Assembly: GCF_029784155.1 (NCBI RefSeq)
Contig: NC_073691.1
Span: 137,466,409-137,530,408, forward strand
DNA from: Uranotaenia lowii
Taxonomy: Eukaryota > Arthropoda > Insecta > Diptera > Culicidae
Length of the DNA: 64,000 nt
Direction of reading: 5' to 3'
A model generated the notes under the pieces. That model was not told where the DNA came from, made no database searches, and saw only the letters and a program-made list of their open reading frames with translations. This document shows, one piece after another, positions 11,452 through 23,130 of the stretch. Position 1 is the first letter of the stretch, and every line of letters begins with the position of its first letter. Made by a program: the position numbers and the translations under genes.

Positions 11452-12002
11452 CAGACTTGTATACCATCGACATTTTCTCTGACAGTCGCACAGCCTGCTT
11501 TTATCAGTGTCATTGTTCGTGCCATCAAACGAATGCGACCAAACACTTGCCGAACAGTCGACTACCATCAAACGAAACGACATTCATTCTTCTTTGTGTG
11601 ATTGTCGAACGAAGTTTCGTGTCTTGGTACACGAGAGCGATAATTTGATGGTCAAACGACCATAATTCCCGACAGTTTACGACATCGTCTATCTCTTTCA
11701 CGCAGCAGAACTTACAGACTTAATAAGCAAATGCAATCTTTTCTATTCACTCCCTCCTGTTGAAAAAAAAAATCGCCACTCTGCAGCGCCGGGTGATGTT
11801 TGGATGTGTTGGTCGAACAATGTGGAAGGTTATTTACGCAAGAGGGATGAAAGTCAAACGACTAACCACAACAAAGATCAAAATTTCATTTGACATTTTT
11901 TTGCTCTCCGATCAAACGATTGCGCTCTCCATGATTGTCACGAACGATGTGTTGTGAATGTCTCCGAAAAAAATCAAACGATGGTGACCACTTACAAGCC
12001 TG
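11452..12002. mobile_element. hAT MITE with TCAAACGA subterminal repeats
   Basis: Exact 8-bp target duplication GCCGTGAC at 11444-11451 and 12003-12010. The left end begins CAGACTTGTATACCATCG; the complement of the right end begins CAGGCTTGTAAGTGG and then ACCATCG. The octamer TCAAACGA occurs about six times inside, in both halves. No coding capacity. Confidence 0.88.
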
Positions 12003-13226
12003 GCCGTGACTGTAATAAAAATTAAAGTTGTGTTGATTATAGCATTTGTTTAACCCACTATTTCAACCCCATTTAACTAACACATTTTGAACCTGGAATA
12101 GTTTGTGACATTTTCAACCAACCCAAAAAACAACAACGGTTTCTTGTTAACCCTCATCCGAAATGTCAATTTTACACTCTTGATTTAAACCGCTATATCT
12201 CTTTTGTATTTCAACCGATTTTTACAATATTTCTTGTTTCAGAAACCTTGTAATGTTACTCAAATAAGTTTTTCAAACAAAAATCAGCTACAACACTTAA
12301 GGTTTCCGTTATTCAGAGTCTAAGAAAACAAAACCAAAAAAAATTTGCTTTGGAAAAAGTGATGTGGAAGATGACGAAGCGCGTGATCAGGTGATGCCCG
12401 ATCAACCGATGAATGTGCCGGTTGAGAATCAAGGAACGATTCTTCAACATCAGCATCATCAACGTACACAGCCCTCACTTTGGAAGTACCGGTGACGACA
12501 AAAAAAATTCTACGCGCAGCTGGAACGTGAATAAGACCACTACCCAAAACATGATATCAAGATCGTCATCGGGGATTTGAACGCTTAGGTCGGCCAGCAG
12601 GAGGAATTCAAACCGACAATGGGAAGACTTCTAGATTCCACCCATTTCAGGCACTATCTGGTGAAGGTGAAGAAGAGCCCCAAACTCTCCGAGTTGAACA
12701 ACATACGAAACCGACACGCCCGCCTCGGTTAAAAATCACACAACTGAAGCAACCTGAGGTCGCAGCAGACTACGCGCAATCGCTCGAAGCAGGGCTTCCG
12801 GTAGAGGGCGAGCTTGACGAAGCCCCTCTCGAGGACTGTTGAGATACCAACAAGACAGACATCAACAGCGCTGCAGAGGACGTCATCGGGCGTGTGGAAC
12901 GAACGCGACGGAACTACTAAATAGTTCGATGAAGAGTGTAGGAGTGTGATGGACGAAGAAAAAGCCGCGGGGGCGGCAGAAATGCAAACAGGCACCCGTC
13001 GGGACGTGGAAAATCACCGACAGCGGAAGAGGTCCAGCGAGTCCTAATTTTCCAGGAGAAAAACCCCACCTGAAAGAGGAGGAGCTCGAGGAGCAGGAGC
13101 AGCTGTATCGTTCCCATGAAACACGAAATTTCTATCAAAAATTCAACGCATCCCAAATAAACAAATAAACAAAAGCTTCGTGCCGCAAGCCGAAATGTGC
13201 CGGGACAAGGACGGAGGCATCGTGAC

Positions 13227-13805
13227 CAGGCTTGGCAAAAGTCATCGTCATGAGGCGTGAAGCTGTGACTGTGAAGCCTCTTGGTCCGTCAAACTCAATT
13301 GACTGTTCCTTAACGACCAGTCACTTCGTTTGCCAGTCATTCATTCCCCAATCATTTGAAGCTAAAAGAATGACCTAGTCAAGCAATCGCATTCAAACGA
13401 CCGGTGACGAAAAAGAAACGCATTTATTATTATTGTTGCTCCTGCCAGCAAGCCGAAGACGACCGAAGACGGAAAAGAAAAAAAAATTATTACTATTGTT
13501 GCTTCTGCCAGCAAGCCCGTTTTCGGTTTTTTATTGCTATTGTTGCTCTCTGCCAGCAAATCGTTCAATTAGTTGTACCTGCCGTCAGCAGCCGATCGAA
13601 GTGTGAAGAGATTTGTCAGTCACTCTCAGGAGAAATTTTGACCTTGTGTAGGAGCTTCGTCAGTCGATGATGAAGAAATGTTGATTGTTGTCGTGCTTTA
13701 TCCGTCATGCGAGTAGTGAGGCTCCGTCAATTGAGAACAGTGCCAGTCGTTTGATGAAACAAAACTAGTCGAGTCAAGCGTGACGGGCGAAATTTACCAT
13801 CACTG
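13227..13805. mobile_element. hAT MITE inserted in the retrotransposon pseudogene
   Basis: Exact 8-bp duplication ATCGTGAC at 13219-13226 and 13806-13813. The element begins CAGGCTTGGCAAAAGTC and ends ACCATCACTG. Subterminal GTGACTGTGAA-like and CAGTCA motifs resemble those in the hAT elements at 28988 and 56922. It contains three spaced copies of TATTGTTGCTYCTGCCAGCA (13423-13561). Confidence 0.82.
13423..13561. repeat. Three spaced repeats inside the hAT MITE
   Basis: Three imperfect copies of a roughly 30-bp unit ending TTGTTGCTYCTGCCAGCAA, at about 13423, 13486 and 13531. Confidence 0.6.
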
Positions 13806-14650
13806 ATCGTGACTATCGTGAGGTTATAAAAAGGTGTAAGCAGCACTTCGATGAACACCTGAACGGCGCACATGCAGGAGACCAAGACGGTGGGGGAAGG
13901 TACATCGCCGGCGTATCCAACGACGAAGAGAAGCCACTCCCAACAATGAATGAAGTTAAAGAAGCCATTCGTCAGCTGAATAGCAATAGCTTGAAAGGAC
14001 GGCATCGCAGCTGAACTTATCAAAATGGGCCCGGAAATGTTGGCCGATTGCCTCCACCGGTTGAGGGTCTGGATTTGGGATACAGAAAAGCTACCGGATG
14101 AGTGGAAGGAGGGGGTAAAAAGCCCCATCAAATTGGACTGTGAGAACTACCGAGCGATCACTGTCCTCAATACCGCCTACAAAGTGTTATCCCGAATCCT
14201 ACTTCGCCGCTTAACGCTACAAGCAAACAGATTCGTCAGGCCAGCTTCATGGAGGGACAGTCCACGTGGGACCAGATATTCACATTACGACAAATCCTCC
14301 AAAAATGCTGTGAATTACAAGTCCCTACGCACTATCTATTCATCAACTTCTTCTCTACGGGCACGAGACGTGGATATTGCTCGTGAAGGACCTGCGCACA
14401 CTCGGTGTATTCGAGTGTTAAGAAGGTGGTGAAGGATGGACGGATACGCTGGGCAGGACATGTTGCGAGAATGCCGGACGACTGTCCTGCAAAACAGATG
14501 TCCGCTGCCAATCCAGTAGGAACGTGATCTGGCGAATGTGGAATGCCCGAATAGTTGGACAACGGTTGTCATGGACCGAGTGAATTTGAGGGATATTGTT
14601 CATCAGGTTATTTCGTGAGACAGAACAGCTAAAAATAAAATAAATAAGAT

Positions 14651-15090
14651 ATTTTGAGAATATTTCACGGAATAGAAAACTTAATAGAAGAATTTGTAAA
14701 GGACGTGAGAAATATCCAGAAAGTTTTGTTTTATAACAAAGATTTTAAAAGGCCTCCAACGATTCTCTTACAAATTAAAAGGTACTTTTTGATAGTTGTT
14801 TGATCTTTTTCCATGCTCAGGTTCGGGTGAGTGCCGAACAGAAACAGTAGCTTGATCGCAACAATTGTCCACGATTATGTATGCAAATTTGTTTTGACGG
14901 ATCGTCATCGTCCAGCTGATATTCATACAAACAAACAAACTCAACAGTCACACAACAGGGTGGCATCAAAGAACAAAAAAATAACCATATCCAATCGCGA
15001 CGCCCAAACGTGTTTGCGCGACGTCCATTTCAACCATCATGATGCGTCGGTTAGACTAAGCTTAGCTATCTTGACCATCCTTGCGTCAGT
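14651..15090. other. Intergenic stretch, no gene recognised
   Basis: AT-rich to 14800, then moderately GC-rich with CpG and a CAGCTG E-box near 14915. It may be upstream DNA of the putative 5' UTR patch that follows. No protein family was seen in the 89-codon frame at 14831-15100. Confidence 0.25.
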
Positions 15091-15500
15091 ATCGCGTTGA
15101 ACTCGGGCGCGATCGTACGTAACGATCCGTTGGCTTACGGCGGTTTTCAGGTTTCCTCGGACAGAAACGTGGTCCCAACTCCAAACAACCGGTGTCCAGT
15201 GTGTTGTTTTCGTAGGTGTTTTGCTTGATTAGTTCGAGTTAAGGGGGTTCAATTTGATTAAATTGCCCCACGAAGATCGTTGTGATCGGTGTGATTGTGC
15301 GGTTTTATGTCATCAGCAGTCATTTGCTGCCCAGTGCCAAGTGAAGTGATTGCTTATCGGAAGTTCTGAGTAGAAAGGTGGTTTGGAAGCACGATCAACA
15401 CGATCCCTTCGATAAGAATCGGTTCGGAAAGAACGGAGGAAACAAACGAAGATTGTCAGCCGAGTGTGACCGCAAAATTCGTGTGATAGCTGCCATTATT
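15091..15500 (+). other. Possible promoter-proximal or 5' UTR exon of an unidentified transcript
   Basis: A GC-richer, CpG-containing patch that stands out from AT-rich neighbours. It has CCAGTG with initiator-like character at 15198 and then the GTGTTGT / GTGATCGGTGTGATTGTG style common in dipteran 5' UTRs. It is not bounded by TIRs or target duplications. It could be a remote first exon of a gene downstream, including the aminopeptidase 22 kb away, but nothing in the sequence proves transcription. Confidence 0.22.
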
Positions 15501-16109
15501 AATGTATTACGGTGGTTTTTGTGGCGAAAGGTTCAGAATAATGGGAACAGAGTTCCGAAAAAATGCCTCATTATATACGGGTATTTGGGGTCAAAAGGCG
15601 TCGAGGCTGAAAGTTTTTCTTTGCCACCACTGCGAAAAATAGTGTCCTTTCACCTAGACTCAGGTAGCCAGGTTCGGATAATGATTGTAAGGGCGCCCTT
15701 AACTTTGCAATATTGCTATTATTTCTCTATCTAGTAATTAAATTCGTGTTGGTCATGAGATATCTTTAGCTTCAACGTATTGATGGTTTATTTTCTAAAC
15801 TACATAAGGGATCAGTATTTTTGGTGCTTATGTTTTAACGACTGATTTTAGAAGACTTTGGCGTCCTGAACTCGAAACTTTTGTCAGATTTTGTCTATGA
15901 CCTGTAGTTTTGGTGATAAGACATATAAAAATTATAAAATGTATCAAATTCAGGTGGAATAATTCTTTGGTGCTGATGAAACATCAAACCTACAAACATG
16001 AAAAATTTTAACTGATTTTGAATCTACAGTGAGCGAAACAAGAATGAATCTTCTGTGTGTTTTGCTTGTTAAAATATGAATGATTGAAAATCGTCAGCAT
16101 TTTTTTCTC
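15501..16109. other. Intergenic stretch, no gene recognised
   Basis: A 118-codon open frame (15378-15734) runs out of the preceding patch but matches no family I know. The rest is AT-rich and featureless. Confidence 0.25.
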
Positions 16110-16111
16110 TA

Positions 16112-17401
16112 AAGTCTGCTTCATTTAATATTGGAACACAAACAATTGCGTGTAGTTCAGTCATTTATTAACGAATTCATTATTTGATTTTCATGCAAAT
16201 GTAGCATTTTCTTTACTCTTTCATAAAAAAAATTAAAAAAATTATTCATTGCTGTTTCGAAGAAATTCTCGTACTTTTCCCGTAATACGGCACATTAGGC
16301 GGCGCACACTCTTTTCGTCCACCGTTTTGGCGATTTGATTCCACCAGTTCTTCATTTGAGTCATGTTCCTAACAAGTTTTCCCTTTTCCTTAAGCCTCCG
16401 CTTCGTGTTGCCCAGTATTTCTCTATCGGCCGGAACTGGGGGCAGTTTGGGGGGTTGAGGTCCTTCGGTATTACGCTGACCCCGTTCGTTGCGTACCATT
16501 CCATAACCGTTTTGCTGTAATGGCAGCTTGCGAGGTCCGGCCAAAACATTACTGGACGGTCGTGGGCACGAATAAACGGCAGAATCCGTTTCTGTAGGCA
16601 CTCTTTTTTGTAGACCTCTGATGTCATTGTCTTGTCAGTGAGAAAGACTTTGGTTTTCTGTCCACAACTGCATATCCCCTGCCAAATCATGTACTTGCGG
16701 GCGAATTTATCCGCAAACACGAACTTAAATTTTGCAGGTACATCCCCCCGAGCCGTCGCCAAATAAAATTTTTGACCTGGGATTTGCCCAAAGTCCGCCT
16801 TCACGTAGGTCTCATCGTCCATCAGAATACATCCGTCGAACTTGGTCAGCACTTGGTCGTACAGCTTTCGAGCACGGATTCTGGCCACATTGTTCTGCTT
16901 CAGCGTCCGATTTGGCTGTTTTCTGGCTCGGAATGACCTTATTCCTTCCCGGAGACGAATTCGTCGCACCGTACTGTGAGCGGCCTGGAACTTATTGGCC
17001 AAATCGCGGTCTGAAAGATTGGGATTCCTCTTGACGGCCTTGATGACTTTCCCACGCAGTTTCCGGTCGACAGTTCCACTCCGACGCTTCGAATGCGGCT
17101 TCCGAGCCGTCGTCAATGTTTCCTTGTACTGCTTGATAACACGCCATACGGTATTTCTGGGCATTTTAAGCTGTTGCTGTGACAACAATGGATTTTCAAG
17201 AAAACTGTGCACAATTTGATCTCTCCGTTCGGCTTCCATGGCGGTTGTTTACAAAATGCTATCGTTTGGTGTTATGACATAAATACATGGTGAAAGGTAA
17301 TGAATTTCCCGACACGTGGGTGAAAAAAGTTTCCAAACCCGTCCACTAGGAGCGCCACAATGAGCAAAAGAATTTGTTCCAATATTAAATGAAGCAGACT
17401 T
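16112..17401 (-). mobile_element. ITmD37E transposon, full-length copy with one frameshift
   Basis: A 1290-bp element between TA at 16110-16111 and 17402-17403. The terminal inverted repeats match over 27 bp and start AAGTCTGCTTCATTTAATAT. The transposase is on the minus strand. The termini differ from those of the element at 4942 but resemble the 3831 remnant, so two DD37E lineages are present here. Confidence 0.92.
16242..17239 (-). pseudogene. DD37E transposase with a frameshift after the last catalytic block
   Basis: Starts at a true ATG (complement of 17237-17239) as MEAERRDQIVHSFLENPL. Helix-turn-helix regions lie at about residues 15-37 and 73-95. Catalytic blocks: ILMDDETYVKADF (Asp 141/142), FWPDLASCHY (Asp 235) and RPIEKYWA (Glu 273), with 37 residues between the second Asp and the Glu. 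Right after EKYWA, near 16405-16412, the frame breaks (first frame stops at 16361). The expected C-terminal tail, starting KRRLKEKGKLVRNMTQMKNW, continues in another frame to the stop at 16242. A small indel in about the last 60 codons therefore disables an otherwise intact gene. Confidence 0.88.
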
Positions 17402-17403
17402 TA

Positions 17404-18532
17404 CAATTTCAAAGGATGAATCAAGCATATGTATACTTCTTTTTGGATGCAGACATTGGCAATAATGATTAAAAATATGAAAAAAAAATGGTTCGAAATA
17501 AGAATAGTACCTATGTTTTTTTTTCTCCAAAAATCAAATTTTTTTTCAAATTTTCTGTGTTAAAGTAAATATTAAATAATAATGCTTCAACGACCTATTT
17601 CAATAGATAATTGAATTTTCAATGAATTTTCTAGTATTCCCAATGATTTGAAGGGGCTTCAATGGGATTCAATTGCAAATCATAGCCATCTGGTTTGTTA
17701 AGTTCCATTGGAAAGGACAACATTATTCTGATTATCGGTCAAAGTAATACACTTTTTAGTAACCTTGCAATTGTAATTATCTATTTGATTTAAATTTCCA
17801 AGGCGTTCACGCAGTACCAAGTACTTATTCCTTACCAAAATCATACAGCATATCTTAATCAATCCTGAACCTTTGGAATATTACAAAACGCCTAATAATA
17901 CAGTTAACTATTCAAAAGGTTGTAGAAGCACTATTATCCACTTTAACCACAGATAAACAGATGTACAAACTAAACCTTGAAAAATGTGTACCGACGACCT
18001 TTTTGAATCGATTTTATGTTTTTTGGTTAAGCCACTAGATGTCTCCAAGGACACCAGAGAGAACTGTCAAGAAGAAAGTGCAATGTAGACAAATCAAAAT
18101 AACAAACAATTAGTAAATTATGGAAACGTCATTTAATTATTTCACGAGTTTCAAGCAAATTGATGTTGAAAATTCTTACACATTTATAAAGGCGTTATCA
18201 AAATTTTTAGCTTAAAGCTGATTTTCAAATTGCTTCAAACTAGCATGAAGCACTTAATAAAAACAGATATGATCTGTAAAAATGGTAATTGACGTTTGAT
18301 TGTTAATTTTAAGATCTACTGGATAAAATAGCTGGTTCGTCTGGCTTGTTCAAAGTTGCTAGTAAGTCTATTAACTTAAAAGAATCAAGATAGAATGAAC
18401 CAGACAAATTTATCTTGTTGTGAACGTATTGAAGCCGTTCATTTTACTACGATGTAAGTTTATTTATGCTTGAGATCATATACAATTGCGCTTTTCCAAG
18501 AAAGAGGTATTCAAAAACTTGATTCGGCTTGA
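17404..18532. other. AT-rich stretch, nothing recognised
   Basis: No coding frame, TIR pair or RNA gene could be supported here. Confidence 0.3.
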
Positions 18533-18534
18533 TA

Positions 18535-19501
18535 CAGGGCGAACACGAAATTATAACGACGACGAAAATGTCATGCCAATTTTCTAATCATGTTTTGAAT
18601 CAAACCAAAATTTCAGGGTAGTTTTATACATACATTTACTTCAAAAATCAACTGCCAAATCTGGCCATAATAGCGGAGCTTCGTCGTGCTGCTGCAAGAA
18701 CGGAAAAGGCTCTTCTCGAGGCACTCAGATTTGTAGATCTCGACATTTAATGTGCCTTTTGTCACAAAAGGCTCACTTCTCAGTCCGCAAGAGCAGATGG
18801 CCTGCCAAACGAGATATTTGGAGACGAACTTCGACATGTTCTTCTTCTTAAATTTGTCGTCCACATCGAACTTGCTCTTGCCGGAGAAAAACTCCAACCC
18901 CGGAGTTTGCTTAAAATCGGCTTTTATGTACGTTTCGTCGTCCATCACACAGCAGTCATATTTTGTCAGCATCTTCTCGTAGAGCTTTCGTGCTCGAGTT
19001 TTAGCACGAGCAATTCTCTACCTTGTATGTATGTAGTCCAGCCTTCTTCTTTGCACTCTGGACGTAACTCTGCGATATGCCGATCTTTTTAGCCAAATCA
19101 CGGCTTGAGACGTTGACATTTGCTTTAATCATCCGCTTCACCTTTCCATCCGTCTTTTTGTTCTCCGGTCCCGGTTTTCTTCCAGCTCCTTTGCCGTGGT
19201 CCAACGTCAACGGCTCCTGGAACCGCTTCAACACTCTGGAGACGGTTGAATGGTGAATGTTCAATATTTTTCCCAACTGCCGGTGTGAAAGGTCCAAAAA
19301 TTCCAGGTGTTTGGAAAGAATTTGTTTTCTCGACTTACGTTGGATCACCTCCATTTTCGTTGAATCGAAAAACACGACTTCGAGTTTGACAGCATATAAA
19401 CAATAAACATCAATGAGAAAGTGTGCAAAATATGGTTGATTTTTACCCAACGATAAATTATTCCCTGTTGAATGTGTCGCAATAATTTCGTGTTCGCCCT
19501 T
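18535..19501 (-). mobile_element. Internally deleted Tc1/mariner (DD37E-type) element
   Basis: Flanked by TA at 18533-18534 and 19502-19503. Ends are inverted: CAGGGCGAACACGAAATTAT on the left, the complement of AAGGGCGAACACGAAATTAT on the right. At 967 bp it is about 330 bp shorter than the complete relatives in this window. The missing part is the C-terminal end of the transposase gene. Confidence 0.88.
18613..19354 (-). pseudogene. Truncated Tc1/mariner transposase in the 18535 element
   Basis: Starts at ATG (complement of 19352-19354), MEVIQRKSRKQILSKHLEFL. An HTH with LGKILNIHHSTVSRVLKRF and a second DNA-binding part SSRDLAKKIGISQSYVQSAK are intact. Near 19015-19025 the frame shifts, and the next frame reads RIARAKTRARKLYEKMLTKY followed by CCVMDDETYIKADF and CSCGLRSEPFVTKGTLN. 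The second Asp block is just visible in a shifted frame (LLWPDLA near 18655), where the sequence leaves the family. The Glu block and tail are absent, so spacing to Glu cannot be measured. It is inactive. Confidence 0.85.
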
Positions 19502-19719
19502 TAGCATTTGAAATTTTGCACTGGTTTCTGGAAATTCATAATTCAAGCTTGTACATCTGTTTGTTATTTTGTCAGTCTTGCAACTTGCAAGTTTCAACTT
19601 GCAGTACAAAGATGATTTCATCTCGTTCAGTGAATTTTAAATTTGGTATTCAAAATCTGAAATTTTCTACTGAGTTTTTATAAGTTTCATGTGTTATTTT
19701 ATTATGCCTATATGTATGT

Positions 19720-20345
19720 TTTATTGGTATGGATTCTCCACCCTTCCTCTCTTCCAAAATGGGGAGGGCTCATGAACTACAATAAAACATTTCTAGTATC
19801 TTAATTAGGTCACATGCCTCACTTGGCTCTATTTGTTTGATAAGTGTTCGAATTACGCCAAAGAAAATATGAAAAATTGTGTCTTTTCCAACTCTGTGTC
19901 TGTCTGTCTGTCTGAGGGTCTCAGATTATTCGTACGTAAACATCCTTTATTATAAAATATGGTTCTTTTTGATTGATGAGTTCTCGATTTAGGCCAAAAA
20001 GGTGGTTTGAACTCACTGGAATAAGGGTGGTGTCTCAAATAATAATAGTACCATTTTTAGAGCCCTCATACTTTTCCATGTGAAATTTGGTTTCAAATCT
20101 TAGATAAGAAGTTGTGCTAAAATTTGTATTTGACCCTACTTCCTCCCTTGCTATATTCTCAAGTGAAGAATGGAGGGGTCTCAAATAACCCACATACTCT
20201 GCCATGCCAAATTTGATTCCATTTGCTTGATTAGTTCTCAAGTTCGCAAAAAAAATGAAAAGAAGCCTCTTTGTATCTCCGCACTAGAAAAAGCGAGGGT
20301 TCTCAGGGAGGGTTCCACTTGCTAGTTTTCGAGTTATGTAAACAT
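19720..20345. repeat. Degenerate tandem-like repeat typical of mosquito noncoding DNA
   Basis: Related phrases recur in the same order: a run like TTGATTRGTTCTCGAGTT (19840, 19970, 20225, 20320), GGGGAGGGTCTCAAATAA-like phrases, and ATGCCAAATTTGGTTCC-like phrases. Spacing is irregular, so the array is old. Repeats of this type are common in mosquito genomes (recognised from general familiarity, not by search). Confidence 0.5.
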
Positions 20346-20865
20346 GGTAAAGAAACCGAGGCGTTTGGAGCTAATTTTTAGAGTTTTGGATTTATAGAGA
20401 GTAAAAAAGAGGTGTTTCAAAGATGTGACGCAATGCAATTTTTTTTAAATTTTACAACGCACTTCATGAATATTTTGAAAATATATTCGGATTCTCTTTA
20501 AAATTTTCAAGCCAAGTTCCATGCTTTTCAACAGAATTAATTTAATTAATAGAATTCAGTTGAGAAATAAGAAAGTTACAATGGGTTAAATTAAATGATG
20601 TGACGCAACGAAAACAGTGTGGTGGAATAAATTGTTTGTTAAATTTTGACTTAAGTTTTTTAGAAGGAGCGGGAAGAGAGAGAGACAATTTACCTCAGAA
20701 TACCCTGCATGACCCTTTATTATAATTTTATTTGAGACACTTTACCATCTGTATGGGATTCGTGTCTTATAAATGACTCTTTGGTAGTTAGGCAGTGTTC
20801 ATGTTTGTGTTATATGCATTTAACTTATTTTATAAATAACATTAAACACTTAAAAATAGTCATTT
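20346..20865. other. AT-rich stretch, nothing recognised
   Basis: Low-complexity intergenic DNA; no TIR pair, RNA gene or coding frame supported. Confidence 0.3.
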
Positions 20866-21330
20866 ATGGGTATCGTGTTTTCATGTTATTTATGCCAAAA
20901 TTTTAATTTGCAAGATCCAGACTCTTATTTATTTACCCGACTGATTGCGGACATGAATAATCAATACTCAACACGCATCAACAAATCGACTGCCCTTCTT
21001 TCAGATTCCAAAAATCTGGACCCCGTAAAGAAGCTTTTTCGAAAACCAGTTTCCGTGGGACGGTTTTTATTTTTGCGCAGCCGGTTAAGGTCAACTTTTG
21101 ACGGGTTGATTTCGCGGCAAAACAAAAACAGCAAAAGCCCAAAAGAAATTGCCAAAAACGAAAGACGCATGTATGATGCTTCGAAATTCGGGGCACCTTT
21201 CACGACACCATCAAGACGACACCAGTGCCCAAAACATAAGAGGGAAAGTAGAGGCATTTTAGCATTTGGAGAAATGGTTTATATTACCGGTTGTTTGATT
21301 TGCATGTTATTAACATGCAACACAAAGTGA
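20866..21330 (+). CDS. Hypothetical 154-codon ORF, doubtful
   Basis: ATG-initiated frame of 154 codons in a locally GC-richer island. It starts MGIVFSCYLCQNFNLQDPDS. The middle is basic (several Arg/Lys clusters, about residues 55-125), and there is a hydrophobic stretch near the end (YITGCLICMLL). The opposite strand is also open for 98 codons over the same bases, which weakens the case. No conserved motif, splice site or promoter was recognised. It may be chance or part of an unrecognised element. Confidence 0.18.
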   Translation: MGIVFSCYLCQNFNLQDPDSYLFTRLIADMNNQYSTRINKSTALLSDSKNLDPVKKLFRKPVSVGRFLFLRSRLRSTFDGLISRQNKNSKSPKEIAKNERRMYDASKFGAPFTTPSRRHQCPKHKRESRGILAFGEMVYITGCLICMLLTCNTK

Positions 21331-22969
21331 GAAAAAAAAACGAATTGAATTTCAATAAATACGATGTTTTTGATCATTCACGCGACAAGCATAAAAAAAT
21401 ATGAATTATTTAGTGAACTCCAGTAAACAAAAACCATTTACAGTCAGGTTTTCGGAAATAGAGACTTTTTTGAGTTATTTTCGCTGTTCGATTTCTCATG
21501 AAAACGTTAAAAATTAATTACAAAAAAAAACTGATCATCGATGTGAGTCCAACCATGTAAAAAGAATGATTCAGCGCCACGATTCAATATATGTTGGTAC
21601 ACTAGACTGAGTCGTTTTGTGGTCGAATTGATCACACCCTGCTGTTTGAAACGCTTCATTTTGGGTCAAAATTCATGCATGATTTTTGCAGAATTCTGTT
21701 TTAATGAGTGAATTTCAAAAGTTTAACTGTTCATTTCATGATTTTTAATGTTTCTTAAAAGTCACATTAATAAAAATAAAATGATTACTCACTTTTTTGT
21801 TAAAAAAAAACTGTTGTAAATTTTTTACTTTGTGAAAAGAAAGGTTGAGTTTGTATGAGAAAATAAAATATTTTGTTTTGAAAATCAATCATAACTTTTA
21901 TTTTACCTCTGGAATCGATTGTTCAGTAAATTCGAATACAAATTACAACCACGATAATTTAAAACAAAATTATCAGAATGAAAAAAAAAATCGAATATAA
22001 AGGAACTTTAAAAGTGATCAATTACACCATTTGTTTTGGAAATTCATTTCAACACAATTATGCAAATATCATAAAACCTTGTACATTGGGTGCAGGGTGT
22101 TTATGATTTAGTTGGGATATAAAATTTGAAAAATCTTGTAAATCTGAAGAAATAACAGCGACTTTCCAAAAAACACTTTTTTTAACAAATTTGATTTTGC
22201 ATTTTTTTTTTCGCATTCCTTATTTGATAATATACATATACATTGAAATATTGCAATAAAATTATCATATGCTAATTATTTTTAATCTAAATTAGTGTTG
22301 TTTTAAAACAAAACTATGTATTAAAGGGTTAAGACCATTGTCAGCAACACACTTTTCTTTTAGTGACGTTTCGTTCCGCATACGAATGATAACGATTTTT
22401 TATGGAGTCAAAATAGGTTTCCTGTATTTTTTTTAATTCTCGACATATCATAGATGTTGACGAGTTTATCCAAGAGAATCCGATTGGCAGGGCTAGGGAC
22501 CTATTATTTAAAGTCAAAATTCCCAAAATTTGTGCTAGATGACCTTTTGAAATAAATACTATATGCGGAAGAACACAAAAGCACAATGTAAACTTAATCC
22601 TTAGAATCAAATCCTGATTCAAACTTGGATTTGCAATTCATTCAAAATTTGATTCCTTATTCCTTATTTGGTAACAGTCGTATGCATTTTCAAAATTTGG
22701 ATGATAGTTTCCATATATCAAAATAACTATATAAATCCGGAATGTTCCTCCTATCCTGAATGTCAGATTCGAAGTTTTAAAACTTGTTTCTTCTGCAGAG
22801 ATCAAACAAAACAAAGCTTGAAAATAGCGATCTTAAATTAAAAACTCAGAATCATCAAATTCATGTCATGATTCTGTTTCACAAGTCGTATTGGAACAAA
22901 TAATGGAACTTATGAGTTCAGATTGATACCAAAAACTTCAAAATTTGAGATTTCCAGAATTATTTTCTC
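21331..22969. other. AT-rich stretch, nothing recognised
   Basis: Simple AT-rich sequence with short homopolymer runs; no feature could be supported. Confidence 0.3.
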
Positions 22970-23130
22970 ACGTATCTAGGCCGGGAAATTCCGAGCAATT
23001 TTTATAATCCTTTCCAAAAACCGTTACCTACCTGATTTCAATTTAACATTCCCAAACCCGGAGAATATCCGGTCATATTTGAGAAAATTCCAGGTTATAA
23101 TCCAGGAAAATTTGAAAATAAAATTATTTT
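22970..23130. mobile_element. Fragment of the CCGGGC-repeat MITE family
   Basis: Reads CACGTATCTAGGCCGGGAAATT and then GTTACC, AACCCGG, AATATCCGG and ATTCCAGG, the same order of phrases as at 26270-26400. It is a diverged end of that family. Confidence 0.45.

Larger units (their letters stand above)
12380..14640 (+). pseudogene. Decayed non-LTR retrotransposon ORF2 with APE endonuclease (RTE-like), split by a hAT insertion
   Basis: Several frames carry recognisable pieces in order. An endonuclease part near 12430-12620 reads NISIINVHSPHFGSTGDD and then KIVIGDLNA followed by a stop. A linker follows. The RT part near 13930-14300 reads PTMNEVKEAIRQLNSNSLKG, AAELIKMGPEMLADCLHRL, DEWKEG and ENYRAITVLNTAYKVLSRIL. 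A C-terminal part near 14400-14520 reads DGRIRWAGHVARMPDD. Large parts of the RT core are missing between about 14300 and 14370, and stops and frameshifts are frequent, so it is dead. An A/T-rich tail (14629-14650) may be its 3' end. The clade call is tentative; RTE or a neighbouring APE clade fits best. Confidence 0.8.

Noticed and set aside
16732..17219. + strand ORFs
   Set aside because: Antisense shadows of the DD37E transposase at 16242-17239.
20866..21330. 154-codon ORF as a confident gene
   Set aside because: No family, splice or promoter evidence, and the complementary strand is also open; kept only as a low-confidence entry.
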